Positions 1 to 7,582 of a stretch of DNA of 56,632 bases are shown here, piece after piece. Below the pieces are notes generated by a model, which saw only the letters and a list, made by a program, of their open reading frames with translations, was not told the origin of the DNA and ran no database searches. Source of the stretch: Rubrivivax albus. GTDB lineage: Bacteria; Pseudomonadota; Gammaproteobacteria; Burkholderiales; Burkholderiaceae_C. Position numbers and translations under genes: made by a program. Numbering within the stretch: position 1 is the stretch's first letter; each line of letters begins with the position of its first letter. The stretch covers positions 1 to 56,632 of the forward strand of contig NZ_SACT01000012.1 in assembly GCF_004016515.1 (NCBI RefSeq). Direction: 5' to 3'.

Positions 1-44
1 CGGGCCATCACTCGTATCTCCACTGCTTGCTCCTGGGTCAACAT
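1..44 (-). CDS. istA: IstA transposase, first 14 codons (partial)
   Basis: An ATG at 44-42 (minus) opens a frame reading MLTQEQAVEIRVMAR before the window ends. This matches the usual IstA N-terminus, which leads into the helix-turn-helix and DDE integrase domains. Its position directly inside the repeated IS21-like end supports the call. Everything after about residue 14 is outside the window, so activity cannot be judged. Confidence 0.65.
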   Translation of the reverse strand, partial: MLTQEQAVEIRVMA

Positions 45-115
45 CGACGGCCAAAAGGCCGTCAGCTTCGCCCAGGTGGGTCAGATTTACTTCGGCGCAG
101 TGGGTCAGTTTTGCA
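1..115 (-). mobile_element. IS21-family-like element, one end (runs off left edge)
   Basis: Read on the minus strand, the element probably begins near 115 with TGCAAAACTGACCCAC. A related copy, AAATCTGACCCAC, follows about 25 bases further in. Closely spaced copies of a terminal motif followed by an istA start are typical of IS21-family ends. Upstream of 115 the sequence is still in the Cap2 frame, so the element has cut into cap2. The exact boundary and any target duplication cannot be fixed because the other end is outside the window. Confidence 0.7.
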
Positions 116-1665
116 TCGGCGGCGACAAGGACTCGTTGGGCCACGAAGCCTGCAGCTTGCCCGATGTCGGCGCTTCCATATTGGTGGAAGCCTGCGCCAC
201 ACATCGGCAGCCGAACTCGAGGGTCATCTGGCCACTCGGCCACATTGACTGCTTGGTCGGCGGGATCTGATATTGGCCACACATCGGCAGTGCCGAGTGC
301 AACCACATGGGCCGCGGCACAGAAGGGCTCGACCCAGGTCATCACCACGGGCGTTCCAGCAAGACGGCCATGGCGTTGCGCAGACAGCAGGGTTCGGACC
401 GCCGACTCAGCGGTGCAGTCAACCACCAGGTCGAAGGCGCCGGGCTGCACATGGGTCTGGACGTACTTGGCTGCGCGCATCGGCTCAGCTTTCACGGAGA
501 CACCAGGCACCTCTCGCAGCAAGCGCGCTTGCAGGTCAAGCACCTTGTACCTGCCGACGCTGGTGTGCCCTAGCGTATGCCTACCCGTGTTTTCAGACTC
601 CATAGTCTCGTGGTCGACGGCCGTGAGGTCGCCGACGCCCGAGCGCACGAGGTGCTCGGCGACGGGTGCTCCGAGCGAACCTGCCCCCAGAAGGAGCACT
701 CGGGCCTTGCGGCGCAGATGCAGGATGTCCAGGCCTTGGCCACGAGCAAGTGCCCAGTCGGCATCAAGGCGCCTCACGCCAACCGGGAAGATACCGGCGG
801 GCGCCAGACCTGGCACGACCGCAGGAGTCAACAGATAGCCATACGCGATCTCCCCGTGCACGAAGATCACGGAGTAGGGACGAGGCTTGCGGTCCTTGTG
901 CTTGGCCAGCCAGGCCGGCAGCTGAACCTCCCCTGCCGTCACCTGCGACACCAGTTGCCCAAGCTGCAGGAGAGACGTCGGCCAAGTCTGCGGCGTCCAT
1001 GCAAAGGTGCTGGGCAGCCGGATGAAGAGCGCGTGGCCGGCGACGTGGGTTCCCGCCGCTCGCCCGTGCCGCACGGCCAGCGACTTGGGGTCCTGCGCGC
1101 CGGCGGTGGCGAAGACGGCCGCCGCGTTGCGAGTGCCCAGCTTGCCCAACGTAAAGACACCCAGCGCCCCGTCGGCCACGTTCGCCAGGCCACTCAGGTC
1201 CGCATCCATCATGACCGGAACGGGGCGCGCATCAGGTGCCTGGCGGCGCTGCAGGCAGTACGCATCCCAATAGGAGCGCGCCTCCCGCGCGAACTCATGC
1301 TCACGCCATGCCGGGTCGAGGCTCTTGTCGAGCAGTTCCGCGAGTGCCTGCAGCGCGCGGCGCACCGCGCCAATCGGATCAGCGTAGTCGTCGGGCTGTG
1401 AAGCAACACCGGTGCACACCCGGCCGTTCGACTCGATGTGGGGCACTACAAGGCATCGGTCTTTGCTGACAAACACCTCTGGCGGCTCACCAGGGAAACC
1501 CGGCGGCAGCACCAGCTTCGCCTGGCCCGTCGGCAGCAGCTCGTGCACCGCGCGCAGCTCCCACCAGTCCAGTTCGCGAGCCGCGCGCAGCACAAGACCT
1601 GGCTCCGAACGGAGCCAGGTATCTACTGCCCTTGCAGCGCTCGAAAACGGGGCGTCGCGGTCCAT
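1..1665 (-). CDS. cap2: Cap2-like E2/E1 (ThiF) CBASS protein, C-terminus replaced by IS21-like element
   Basis: In type II CBASS, Cap2 is a ubiquitin-transfer-like E2-E1 fusion that conjugates the C-terminus of the CD-NTase to targets and primes it. The frame starts at ATG 1665, 12 bases after the CD-NTase stop. The N-terminal E2-like part has NGRVCTG with Cys84 as the likely E2 cysteine. A ThiF Rossmann fold follows near residue 320 (LLLGAGSLGAPVAEHLV). The motif LPMCGAGFHQYGSAD has Cys489 as the likely E1 cysteine. About 27 residues later (near position 115) the frame runs into an IS21-like end without a stop, so the last few dozen native residues are lost. Codons inside 1-115 are not native. 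A Cap3 protease, if present, would lie left of the window. Function is probably impaired. Confidence 0.8.
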   Translation of the reverse strand, partial: MDRDAPFSSAARAVDTWLRSEPGLVLRAARELDWWELRAVHELLPTGQAKLVLPPGFPGEPPEVFVSKDRCLVVPHIESNGRVCTGVASQPDDYADPIGAVRRALQALAELLDKSLDPAWREHEFAREARSYWDAYCLQRRQAPDARPVPVMMDADLSGLANVADGALGVFTLGKLGTRNAAAVFATAGAQDPKSLAVRHGRAAGTHVAGHALFIRLPSTFAWTPQTWPTSLLQLGQLVSQVTAGEVQLPAWLAKHKDRKPRPYSVIFVHGEIAYGYLLTPAVVPGLAPAGIFPVGVRRLDADWALARGQGLDILHLRRKARVLLLGAGSLGAPVAEHLVRSGVGDLTAVDHETMESENTGRHTLGHTSVGRYKVLDLQARLLREVPGVSVKAEPMRAAKYVQTHVQPGAFDLVVDCTAESAVRTLLSAQRHGRLAGTPVVMTWVEPFCAAAHVVALGTADVWPISDPADQAVNVAEWPDDPRVRLPMCGAGFHQYGSADIGQAAGFVAQRVLVAADAKLTHCAEVNLTHLGEADGLLAVDVDPGASSGDTSDGP

Positions 1666-1677
1666 GTACTCGGTCTG

Positions 1678-2886
1678 TCAGCCGGCGGTGTTGCGCGAGC
1701 CGGTAGACGCCGGGCGCGTGGGGTTTCCCGCGGACGGGTTGAGCAGCAGTCCGCCGAACACGCCTTCAGGCCTCGGCTGCGACGCCTTCCACGCATCGAC
1801 ACCCGCCTGTCCGAAGATATTGCGGATCTTAGTTTCGTCGGCACGGCTGACTTCGTCGCTGAACAGGGCATCGAGGTCAGCTATGAGCCTCGCGTGCCAT
1901 GCCTTGAACTGCCGCTCGCGCAGGCCGCCGTCTGTCCGCCACTTGTCCGCGAAATTCTCGAACGGCAGCTTCGGATTGGGCACTTCCGCGTAGCCCTTGC
2001 CGCGCTCGATGAACTCCGGCAGACGGTCCGCCACCTCCAGCGCGACCTCGATGGCCGAGCTGAACGAGCGCTTCTCGTGGGTCACGAGATAGTCGTAAGC
2101 CTTTGCCGCCAGGGTCACCAGGATGACCGAAATCGGCATGGCGTCTCGAATCTCCTTAGGCATGCCGCGGAAGTAGCTGTCGCGGTGCACTTTGAGGAGC
2201 TGCACGATGCGGCGCAAGATGTCGTCGATAGCCACCGGCGTGTCCGGCACCGGGTCGATCTGCGCGTGGTCCATCGCAGCCTTCAAGAGAACCATCTTCT
2301 GGAACTCGAAGCGCTTGTCGGCGATGGCGCAGAACCAGGCAATCAGGTCTTGCGGGTTTGAAGGCGACCAGACGTGCACCTTGTCGCGCACCCGGAGGTC
2401 CGTACCCGTGATGCCGAGACTCAACGGAATCGCGGGTGTGACGTCGAAGTAGAACGCGAAACCCGGATACTGCAGGCGCCAGCAGCGGTTCTTCTCGTCG
2501 GGCTCACCTGCATCGGGGTCCGCCCCCTCCAACGCCTTACCGAAATCGGCGAAGAACTGCTCCGACTCGCGCAAGTTGGTGAAGCGCGGTGAGCTGAGCT
2601 TGACGATGACATCCAGGTCGAACTTCTGCGGCCCGTAGCCCGCCACCGTCGTCTGCGTCGCCATCGAGCCTTGGACGAGCATGTGAACATCGGCCTCGCC
2701 AACGCCGAGCTTTCGGGCGATGTGGCGCCCCAGCTTCTCGTACTTCTCGATTGCCTTGAGCCGCTTCTCGCGCGGCAGTTCCAGCTTGTGCAGCAGCCCA
2801 ACGATGAGCTTCTCCCATTGAGCCTCGTCACGACGCGCAGCCAGGGCTGCGATGACACGCTTGGAGAGCTTGTTTTGTGTACTCAT
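1678..2886 (-). CDS. cdn: CD-NTase (CBASS cyclic oligonucleotide synthase)
   Basis: This is a 402-residue cGAS/DncV-like nucleotidyltransferase that makes a cyclic nucleotide signal on phage infection. The nucleotidyltransferase core is clear: GSMATQTTV at residues 73-81, FDLDVIV with Asp90 and Asp92 as metal ligands, and FYFDVTPAIP with Asp148 as the third carboxylate. ATG 2886 is preferred over longer in-frame options because AGAGGG sits six bases upstream and the start lies 16 bases after the cap5 stop. The protein ends in a flexible tail finishing Asn-Thr-Ala-Gly. A C-terminal Gly or Ala is expected for a CD-NTase conjugated by Cap2, which fits the next gene. Whether it makes di- or trinucleotides cannot be read from sequence. 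Confidence 0.9.
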   Translation of the reverse strand: MSTQNKLSKRVIAALAARRDEAQWEKLIVGLLHKLELPREKRLKAIEKYEKLGRHIARKLGVGEADVHMLVQGSMATQTTVAGYGPQKFDLDVIVKLSSPRFTNLRESEQFFADFGKALEGADPDAGEPDEKNRCWRLQYPGFAFYFDVTPAIPLSLGITGTDLRVRDKVHVWSPSNPQDLIAWFCAIADKRFEFQKMVLLKAAMDHAQIDPVPDTPVAIDDILRRIVQLLKVHRDSYFRGMPKEIRDAMPISVILVTLAAKAYDYLVTHEKRSFSSAIEVALEVADRLPEFIERGKGYAEVPNPKLPFENFADKWRTDGGLRERQFKAWHARLIADLDALFSDEVSRADETKIRNIFGQAGVDAWKASQPRPEGVFGGLLLNPSAGNPTRPASTGSRNTAG

Positions 2887-2902
2887 GAATTCCCTCTTGG
2901 TG

Positions 2903-4474
2903 TCACGGATTGAGGTCAAAGGACTCACCGGTGGGCTCGTGACGCGCCTCCCGACGAGTGATGCGGATGGTTTCTTCGAAACCCTTTGAGCCCTGGACCG
3001 TCTCGTAGACGACAACGGTCGCGTGATGCCGTGCTTGCAGCTTCTGCCCCAGCCTTAAGCAGGCACTTGCAGGCGCACCAACAAACAGATGCACCGTTCC
3101 AACCTTCCACTGGTCCTGCAGGACCTTCAAGGCTTCGTCCACGCACAGGCCGAAGGCGAACAGGTCTTCCGGCCGCGCGATGGCGTCGATGCCCTGGCGC
3201 TCTGCCCGTATGTGCATCGTGGGCGCGCCGGAGATCGGCACACGGTCGTCGGCGATGTCGAAGGTAAGGCTGACCCGCAGGCATGCCTCTCCCCCGCGCT
3301 CGCCGACGCCGGCGGTGGACAACTGGAACTGGTTGGCACTCGAACCCACTGGCCAGAGCCACCGATTCTTTGACGCATTCCTGAAGGGCTGGAACACCGT
3401 CACATTGGCCTTGTCGCCAATGACGCGGCCGGCGAGAACCAAGACCGAGGTGCTGGAGAGCGGAAACAGCGCCAGGCGCTCCGGCGCCTGTTCGTCGCTG
3501 CTTGACCCCTCCAACACGCCGCGCAGAGCGACCGTCGAATCCCGCAGCCCTCGCATGACCACAGACCAATACGCAGCATCGTGAGGGTCTGGCAGCTGAC
3601 GCGGGATGGACACCAGCGCCTGGGGCGACTTCTCGTCCGCCCGAATGCCCTGAGACCAAAGGGCTTCGCCCATCTCTGCTTGGGTCAGCGGCGGGTGAAC
3701 CTGCCCCGTGATGCTAGCGATCAGGCTGATGGCGCGCGCCCGCGGGTAGGCCAGCGTGTCCAGCAGCCGCCGAACCGCCGCCACACTGCGTTCACGCATT
3801 GCATTGAGGTACTCGACCGAGTACCTATCGGCATCGACGCGGTCAATCGTCCGATGACACTTGTCGCAGAGCAGCAGGATGTTGTCGGGGTCGTCCGCCA
3901 GCTCTGCCGACCGAGCAGGGTCACCGCGAGGCCCATCTGGCGATGCGGCGACGATGTGCGCCAAGTAGCTGAAGTTGCATGTCGTCGTTGCGCCGAGGTG
4001 GGTGCGCAGATCTTCGGCACAGCCGTCCATCTGGCAGCGCCAGGCGGCGCGATACAGCACCTTTTCCCTGGTTGGGGAAGTGATGGCTCCTGCCCGGCCG
4101 CTGCCCTTGCGCGCCTCAATGAGACCGCACGCCGCGAGCGACGCCTTCAGCCAGGCCTGAAGCGCCGGTTGCTTGACCGACTTGGCTGCGAGAGCGGCTG
4201 TTTCCGGTGTGATGCTTCGCGGTGAGCTCGTGACAGGCGCCAGCAAGACCGTCAACCCGCGCTTGGCGACCACCTCGTCGACGCACCGCTGGCCGAAGTC
4301 GCCGGAGCCGACCTGCTGCCACGGTTCTGAAGCCTTCGCCGGACGTGCCCACACTTCGGAGCTACCCTGACGAGTGGCAATCAGCACCTCCGACTTGCCA
4401 GATCGCGCCACAGACGTGCCAATCGCTGCCGCGAGCTCAGCATCGTTCAAGGCAGGCGCAGGTACTTTTGTCAT
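2903..4474 (-). CDS. cap5: Cap5-like HNH-SAVED effector nuclease of CBASS
   Basis: Cap5 effectors bind the cyclic nucleotide through a C-terminal SAVED domain and then degrade DNA with an HNH nuclease. Here the HNH part spans about residues 140-215, with Cys147, Cys152, AHIVAAS (His173), Asn198 and CDKCH (203-207). The C-terminal 300 residues have SAVED character, including VGTVHLFVGAPASA followed by a hydrophobic strand. At 523 residues it is longer than usual Cap5 proteins (roughly 380-400 from memory), because about 130 residues precede the HNH domain; I do not recognise that extension. It is the first gene of the CBASS operon, 16 bases ahead of the CD-NTase. A LexA-like box lies just before its ATG. 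Confidence 0.88.
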   Translation of the reverse strand: MTKVPAPALNDAELAAAIGTSVARSGKSEVLIATRQGSSEVWARPAKASEPWQQVGSGDFGQRCVDEVVAKRGLTVLLAPVTSSPRSITPETAALAAKSVKQPALQAWLKASLAACGLIEARKGSGRAGAITSPTREKVLYRAAWRCQMDGCAEDLRTHLGATTTCNFSYLAHIVAASPDGPRGDPARSAELADDPDNILLLCDKCHRTIDRVDADRYSVEYLNAMRERSVAAVRRLLDTLAYPRARAISLIASITGQVHPPLTQAEMGEALWSQGIRADEKSPQALVSIPRQLPDPHDAAYWSVVMRGLRDSTVALRGVLEGSSSDEQAPERLALFPLSSTSVLVLAGRVIGDKANVTVFQPFRNASKNRWLWPVGSSANQFQLSTAGVGERGGEACLRVSLTFDIADDRVPISGAPTMHIRAERQGIDAIARPEDLFAFGLCVDEALKVLQDQWKVGTVHLFVGAPASACLRLGQKLQARHHATVVVYETVQGSKGFEETIRITRREARHEPTGESFDLNP

Positions 4475-4479
4475 ACTTG

Positions 4480-4495
4480 CTGGACGAATATACAG
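4480..4495. promoter_or_regulatory. LexA-like (SOS) box in front of cap5
   Basis: The sequence CTGGACGAATATACAG fits CTG-N10-CAG. Its right half matches the proteobacterial LexA consensus CTGT-N8-ACAG exactly and the left half has G for T at position four. TA follows the right half, as in strong boxes. It overlaps the likely -10 of cap5 (TATATT on the minus strand, 4487-4492) and ends six bases before the ATG, so a bound repressor would block transcription. Binding by LexA is inferred, not shown. Confidence 0.55.
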
Positions 4496-4681
4496 TACGT
4501 GTCTAGGGTTTTCACTGGGTTGGGCTCGTACCAGTCAGTCCCGGCTAGGGGAGAAGGGGGGAGCCCTACCGTTGTATGAGGTGTGCCGGCCAAATACGGA
4601 CAACGCGACTCTTGTCCGGTTTCGTCGGCAGCCCCGCATACATGGGAGGATCAGGGGGCAGCGCATGAAGAGGACTTCAAA

Positions 4682-5314
4682 GTGCTGGACAACGAGAACA
4701 CCGACAGAAAGTACGCGACGTCGTCTGACGTTCAGGCGGCGATTGAGCAACTTGGGCTCTCGCCGGCCCACAAGGTGCACCGCGCAGCGCGCGTGCTCAT
4801 GGGCGGGTCTGAGTACCAGGACCCCTCAGAACTGCTCGACGAGGCTGTGAAGCGCTGCATGCAAGCGGCCGCCGGCCAACCAGGGCGCCCTTGGCCGCTG
4901 GACGTGCCCTTCGAGGCCTACCTGATTAAGTCAATGGAGGGTCTCGCGAGCGACTCACGCGACTCCTGGTACCAGCGCAATCGCGTTGCGATTGAATCGC
5001 TTGCCCTGGAAGGCCAGTCGGCAGACGATGTGCTTGGCGAACTGGACAGGCACGTCCCCTCCGTCGAAGACGCGCTAATCGAGGTCGAAGAGCGAGGTCG
5101 GCGCGAGAACGAGGCTGAGGCGAACATTGCCAGAATCAAGGCTCACTTTGCGGACAAGCCGGCGGTCACCAACCTGATTGAGGGCAAGCTCGCCGATCTC
5201 AGCGCCGCTGAAACTCGCGAGATGTTCGACATGACGCAGACGGAGTACGACAGTGCTCATCGGGCGTACCGGCGCGGCCTGGAGCAGTTATTCGCCGATG
5301 GGGGCAAGCGATGA
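4682..5314 (+). CDS. Sigma-70/ECF-like protein, first gene of a sigma/small-protein/ImmA module
   Basis: A 210-residue, mostly helical protein. Residues about 65-100 resemble sigma region 2 helices (FEAYLIKSMEGLASDSRDS). The C-terminus resembles region 4, with LSAAETREMFDMTQTEYDSA followed by an RGL motif, the usual pattern for ECF and ECF-like sigma proteins. GTG 4682 is chosen because AGAGGA lies seven bases upstream; an in-frame ATG at 4583 would add 33 unusual residues. The gene diverges from cap5 and overlaps the next gene by four bases (ATGA). It may be a dedicated sigma factor for this locus, but it could also be a DNA-binding protein that no longer contacts RNA polymerase. Confidence 0.55.
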   Translation: MLDNENTDRKYATSSDVQAAIEQLGLSPAHKVHRAARVLMGGSEYQDPSELLDEAVKRCMQAAAGQPGRPWPLDVPFEAYLIKSMEGLASDSRDSWYQRNRVAIESLALEGQSADDVLGELDRHVPSVEDALIEVEERGRRENEAEANIARIKAHFADKPAVTNLIEGKLADLSAAETREMFDMTQTEYDSAHRAYRRGLEQLFADGGKR

Positions 5315-5712
5315 TCAAGCGCAAGCACGCCAATGAATTGGCCGCGCTCCGGCGGCTCGCCCTAGAGGACGTCTTGCTAGCGAGCGAGGCTGACCTTCGC
5401 GAACAGGCTGAAGAGGAAGGTCTCGACTTCAACGAGCTAGCTGAGAAGATTCGTTCTTCCATGCGCGAGGCGGCCGCCAGCGTGCTTCGCGAGCAGCTCG
5501 TGAAGGACAGAACCCTCGAGTCCACTCAACGGCCAGCGTCGAAGCGCCCTTCTCTTGAACGCATCAAGGAAGCCATTCGGGAAGTCTTTGCTCGAGAGCC
5601 GGAGCTTCGAGTAGCTTTCAGAGATGGCAGGCAGCAATCGCAGAGCGACTGGGAGAGCCTGTACGACGACCTTGTCCGACTTGGCGCCCTGAAGCCAGAT
5701 GAGCGCGATTGA
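5311..5712 (+). CDS. Small charged helical protein, candidate partner or anti-sigma of the sigma-like protein
   Basis: 133 residues, highly charged and predicted helical throughout, with no membrane segment. Residues 25-60 (ASEADLREQAEEEGLDFNEL) resemble small proteins often encoded next to ImmA/IrrE proteases. It overlaps the sigma-like gene by four bases and the protease gene by 14, so the three are probably translated together. A role as a protease-cleaved inhibitor of the sigma-like protein is attractive, by analogy with ImmR/ImmA and DdrO/IrrE, but this is inference. There is no recognisable DNA-binding motif. Confidence 0.55.
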   Translation: MIKRKHANELAALRRLALEDVLLASEADLREQAEEEGLDFNELAEKIRSSMREAAASVLREQLVKDRTLESTQRPASKRPSLERIKEAIREVFAREPELRVAFRDGRQQSQSDWESLYDDLVRLGALKPDERD

Positions 5713-6505
5713 TGTCGAACGGCTCAGCGAACCCGAGCGTCTCCTTTGGCGCTACGGCGTCACAAGGCCCGAGCACATCGACCTTGACGCGATAGCGGAC
5801 GACCAAGGCGCGCCGGTCCGCTACGCGCCACTTTGTGGCTGCGAGGCTCGATTGGTCGCGATCGGCAAGAGAGCCGCCATCACGGTGAACTCGGGCAGCC
5901 GACCGGAGCGTCAGCGCTTCTCAGTCGGGCATGAGCTGGCCCACTGGATGCGGGACCGACATACGGGCGGCTTCCAGTGCGCCCAAGAGGACATCAGCCC
6001 TCAGAACGTCAAGGCGAAGTCAGCGGAAGCGGAGGCAAACGCGTACGCCAGCCAACTGCTCCTTCCCAACTACCTCGTGGACCCTTGGATCCAGGGCCGC
6101 AAGACCAGCTTGGAGACAGCGAAGCAGCTGGGACAGGACTTCCGCGCGAGCCTGACGGCATCGGCAATCAAGCTCGTGAAGCGCTCGGCGGTGGCTGCGT
6201 GTGTCTTGTGCCACAAGCAGCACGGCCTTTCATGGTCCGTACGGAACGATGCCATGCCAGAGGACGCCTACATTCCGAGCGAGCTGAGTCATGAGACTGC
6301 GGCATTCGGTATGGTGTTCGACGACGGGGAGCGGATGTCACGACCTGCCGTCGAACCAGCGAGTCGGTGGGTGTCGAGTCAGGCTCTCCGAACCGCGGAA
6401 GTCGAGTCTCAAAGCGTCCGGCTTTCGGAGGGCGTGGTCCTAACGGTGATCGGGGTGAAGACCTCCGCCGCCGCTGCCAAGCGGCGGTCTGCCCCTCGAC
6501 GGTGA
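5699..6505 (+). CDS. ImmA/IrrE-family metalloprotease
   Basis: A 268-residue soluble zinc protease of the COG2856 type. The catalytic site is visible as GHELAHW (HELAH at residues 78-82), with the third ligand in AEAEANAYASQLLLP (Glu112). Family members cleave repressors after DNA damage or stress; the CapP protein of some CBASS loci belongs to this group. Here it ends a three-gene operon facing cap5, which suggests control of the CBASS genes, but the usual CapH repressor is replaced by a sigma-like protein and a small helical protein. The C-terminal 70 residues after the protease core have no recognised domain. Confidence 0.8.
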   Translation: MSAIDVERLSEPERLLWRYGVTRPEHIDLDAIADDQGAPVRYAPLCGCEARLVAIGKRAAITVNSGSRPERQRFSVGHELAHWMRDRHTGGFQCAQEDISPQNVKAKSAEAEANAYASQLLLPNYLVDPWIQGRKTSLETAKQLGQDFRASLTASAIKLVKRSAVAACVLCHKQHGLSWSVRNDAMPEDAYIPSELSHETAAFGMVFDDGERMSRPAVEPASRWVSSQALRTAEVESQSVRLSEGVVLTVIGVKTSAAAAKRRSAPRR

Positions 6506-6697
6506 TAGCTACTCAGTGGCCGCTTGCGGCGCCAGCGAACACTCAAAGGCAAATCGAAGGGTCTGCATTCAGTCTGAGGACTAAACCGCTCGCGCGGTAG
6601 GCGCTCCGGGAGAGGTCGAGGTGGTTCGCAGCGCCGCAGGTTTGCGCGATGTTGACGATCGAGGCAATCCGCCTCGTTCATCGACGGAGCAGCAACC

Positions 6698-7573
6698 ATG
6701 GACACGAACCATCCGACGGTCACCCCGCTGCGGCAACGCATGCTCGACGACATGCGCATGCGCAAGCTCGATCCCAAGACACAGCAGGCGTATGTGCGTG
6801 CCGTCTGCCGGCTCGCAGCGTTCCTCAAGCGCGCGCCCGACACCGCCACGGTGGAGGACTTGCGCGCCTTCCAACTGCACCTCGTCGACAACAGCACCTC
6901 GCCCTTCACGCTCAACGCCACGCTGACCGCTCTGAAGTTCTTCTTCGACGTCACGGTGCGCCAGCCCAACCTGATGGTCGGGATGAAGTCGGTGCGGCTG
7001 CCGCAGCGGTTGCCCGTGGTGCTCAGCCGCGAGGAAGTTGCCAGGTTGATCGCCGCGACGGAGAACCTCAAGCACCAGACCGCCCTGGCGTTGGCCTACG
7101 GTGCGGGCCTGCGGGTCAGCGAGGTCGTCGCGCTCAAGGTCGGCGACGTCGACAGCCAGCGCATGACGCTGCGCATCGAGCAGGCCAAGGGACGCAAGGA
7201 TCGCTACGCCATGCTCTCACCGCTGCTGCTGCAGCGGCTTCGCACCTGGTGGCGCGTCGCCCATGCCCAGGGCAAGATGCTGCCCGGCGGCTGGCTGTTC
7301 CCGGGCCTGAACCCGGTCGAGTCGCTGACGCCACGGCAGCTCAACCGCGCGGTCCACGCTGCCGCCGAGGCCGCCCACATCGACAAGCGCGTGACGATGC
7401 ACTCGCTGCGGCACGCCTTCGCGACGCACCTGCTGGAACAGAAGGTCGACATCCGCGTGATCCAGGTCATGCTCGGCCACAAGAAGCTCGAGACCACTAC
7501 CGTCTACGCCCATGTGGCCACCGAAGTCCTGCGCGAGGTGGTCAGTCCGTTGGAGGTCCTGCCCTCGCCGTAG
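6698..7573 (+). CDS. Tyrosine recombinase of the IS91-type element
   Basis: A 291-residue XerC/D-like site-specific recombinase. The N-terminal SAM-like DNA-binding domain (residues 1-95) is followed by the catalytic domain. The catalytic residues are present: Arg in GAGLRVSEVVAL, His-x-x-Arg in HSLRHAFATHLLE and the nucleophilic Tyr in LGHKKLETTTVYAHV. Its stop is ten bases before the IS91 transposase start, so the two are co-transcribed. In this IS91 subgroup the recombinase is an accessory protein. It could be mistaken for the ICE integrase, but its coupling to the transposase argues against that. Confidence 0.85.
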   Translation: MDTNHPTVTPLRQRMLDDMRMRKLDPKTQQAYVRAVCRLAAFLKRAPDTATVEDLRAFQLHLVDNSTSPFTLNATLTALKFFFDVTVRQPNLMVGMKSVRLPQRLPVVLSREEVARLIAATENLKHQTALALAYGAGLRVSEVVALKVGDVDSQRMTLRIEQAKGRKDRYAMLSPLLLQRLRTWWRVAHAQGKMLPGGWLFPGLNPVESLTPRQLNRAVHAAAEAAHIDKRVTMHSLRHAFATHLLEQKVDIRVIQVMLGHKKLETTTVYAHVATEVLREVVSPLEVLPSP

Positions 7574-7582
7574 GCGGCGCCC

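Noticed and set aside
577..1401. Plus-strand frame of 274 codons in the first 1.4 kb
   Set aside because: It lies opposite the Cap2-like frame, which carries E2 and ThiF motifs; the plus-strand product has no recognisable features.
6698..7573. Candidate ICE integrase
   Set aside because: The recombinase is ten bases from an IS91 transposase and fits the accessory recombinase of that element; there is no attachment site beside it.
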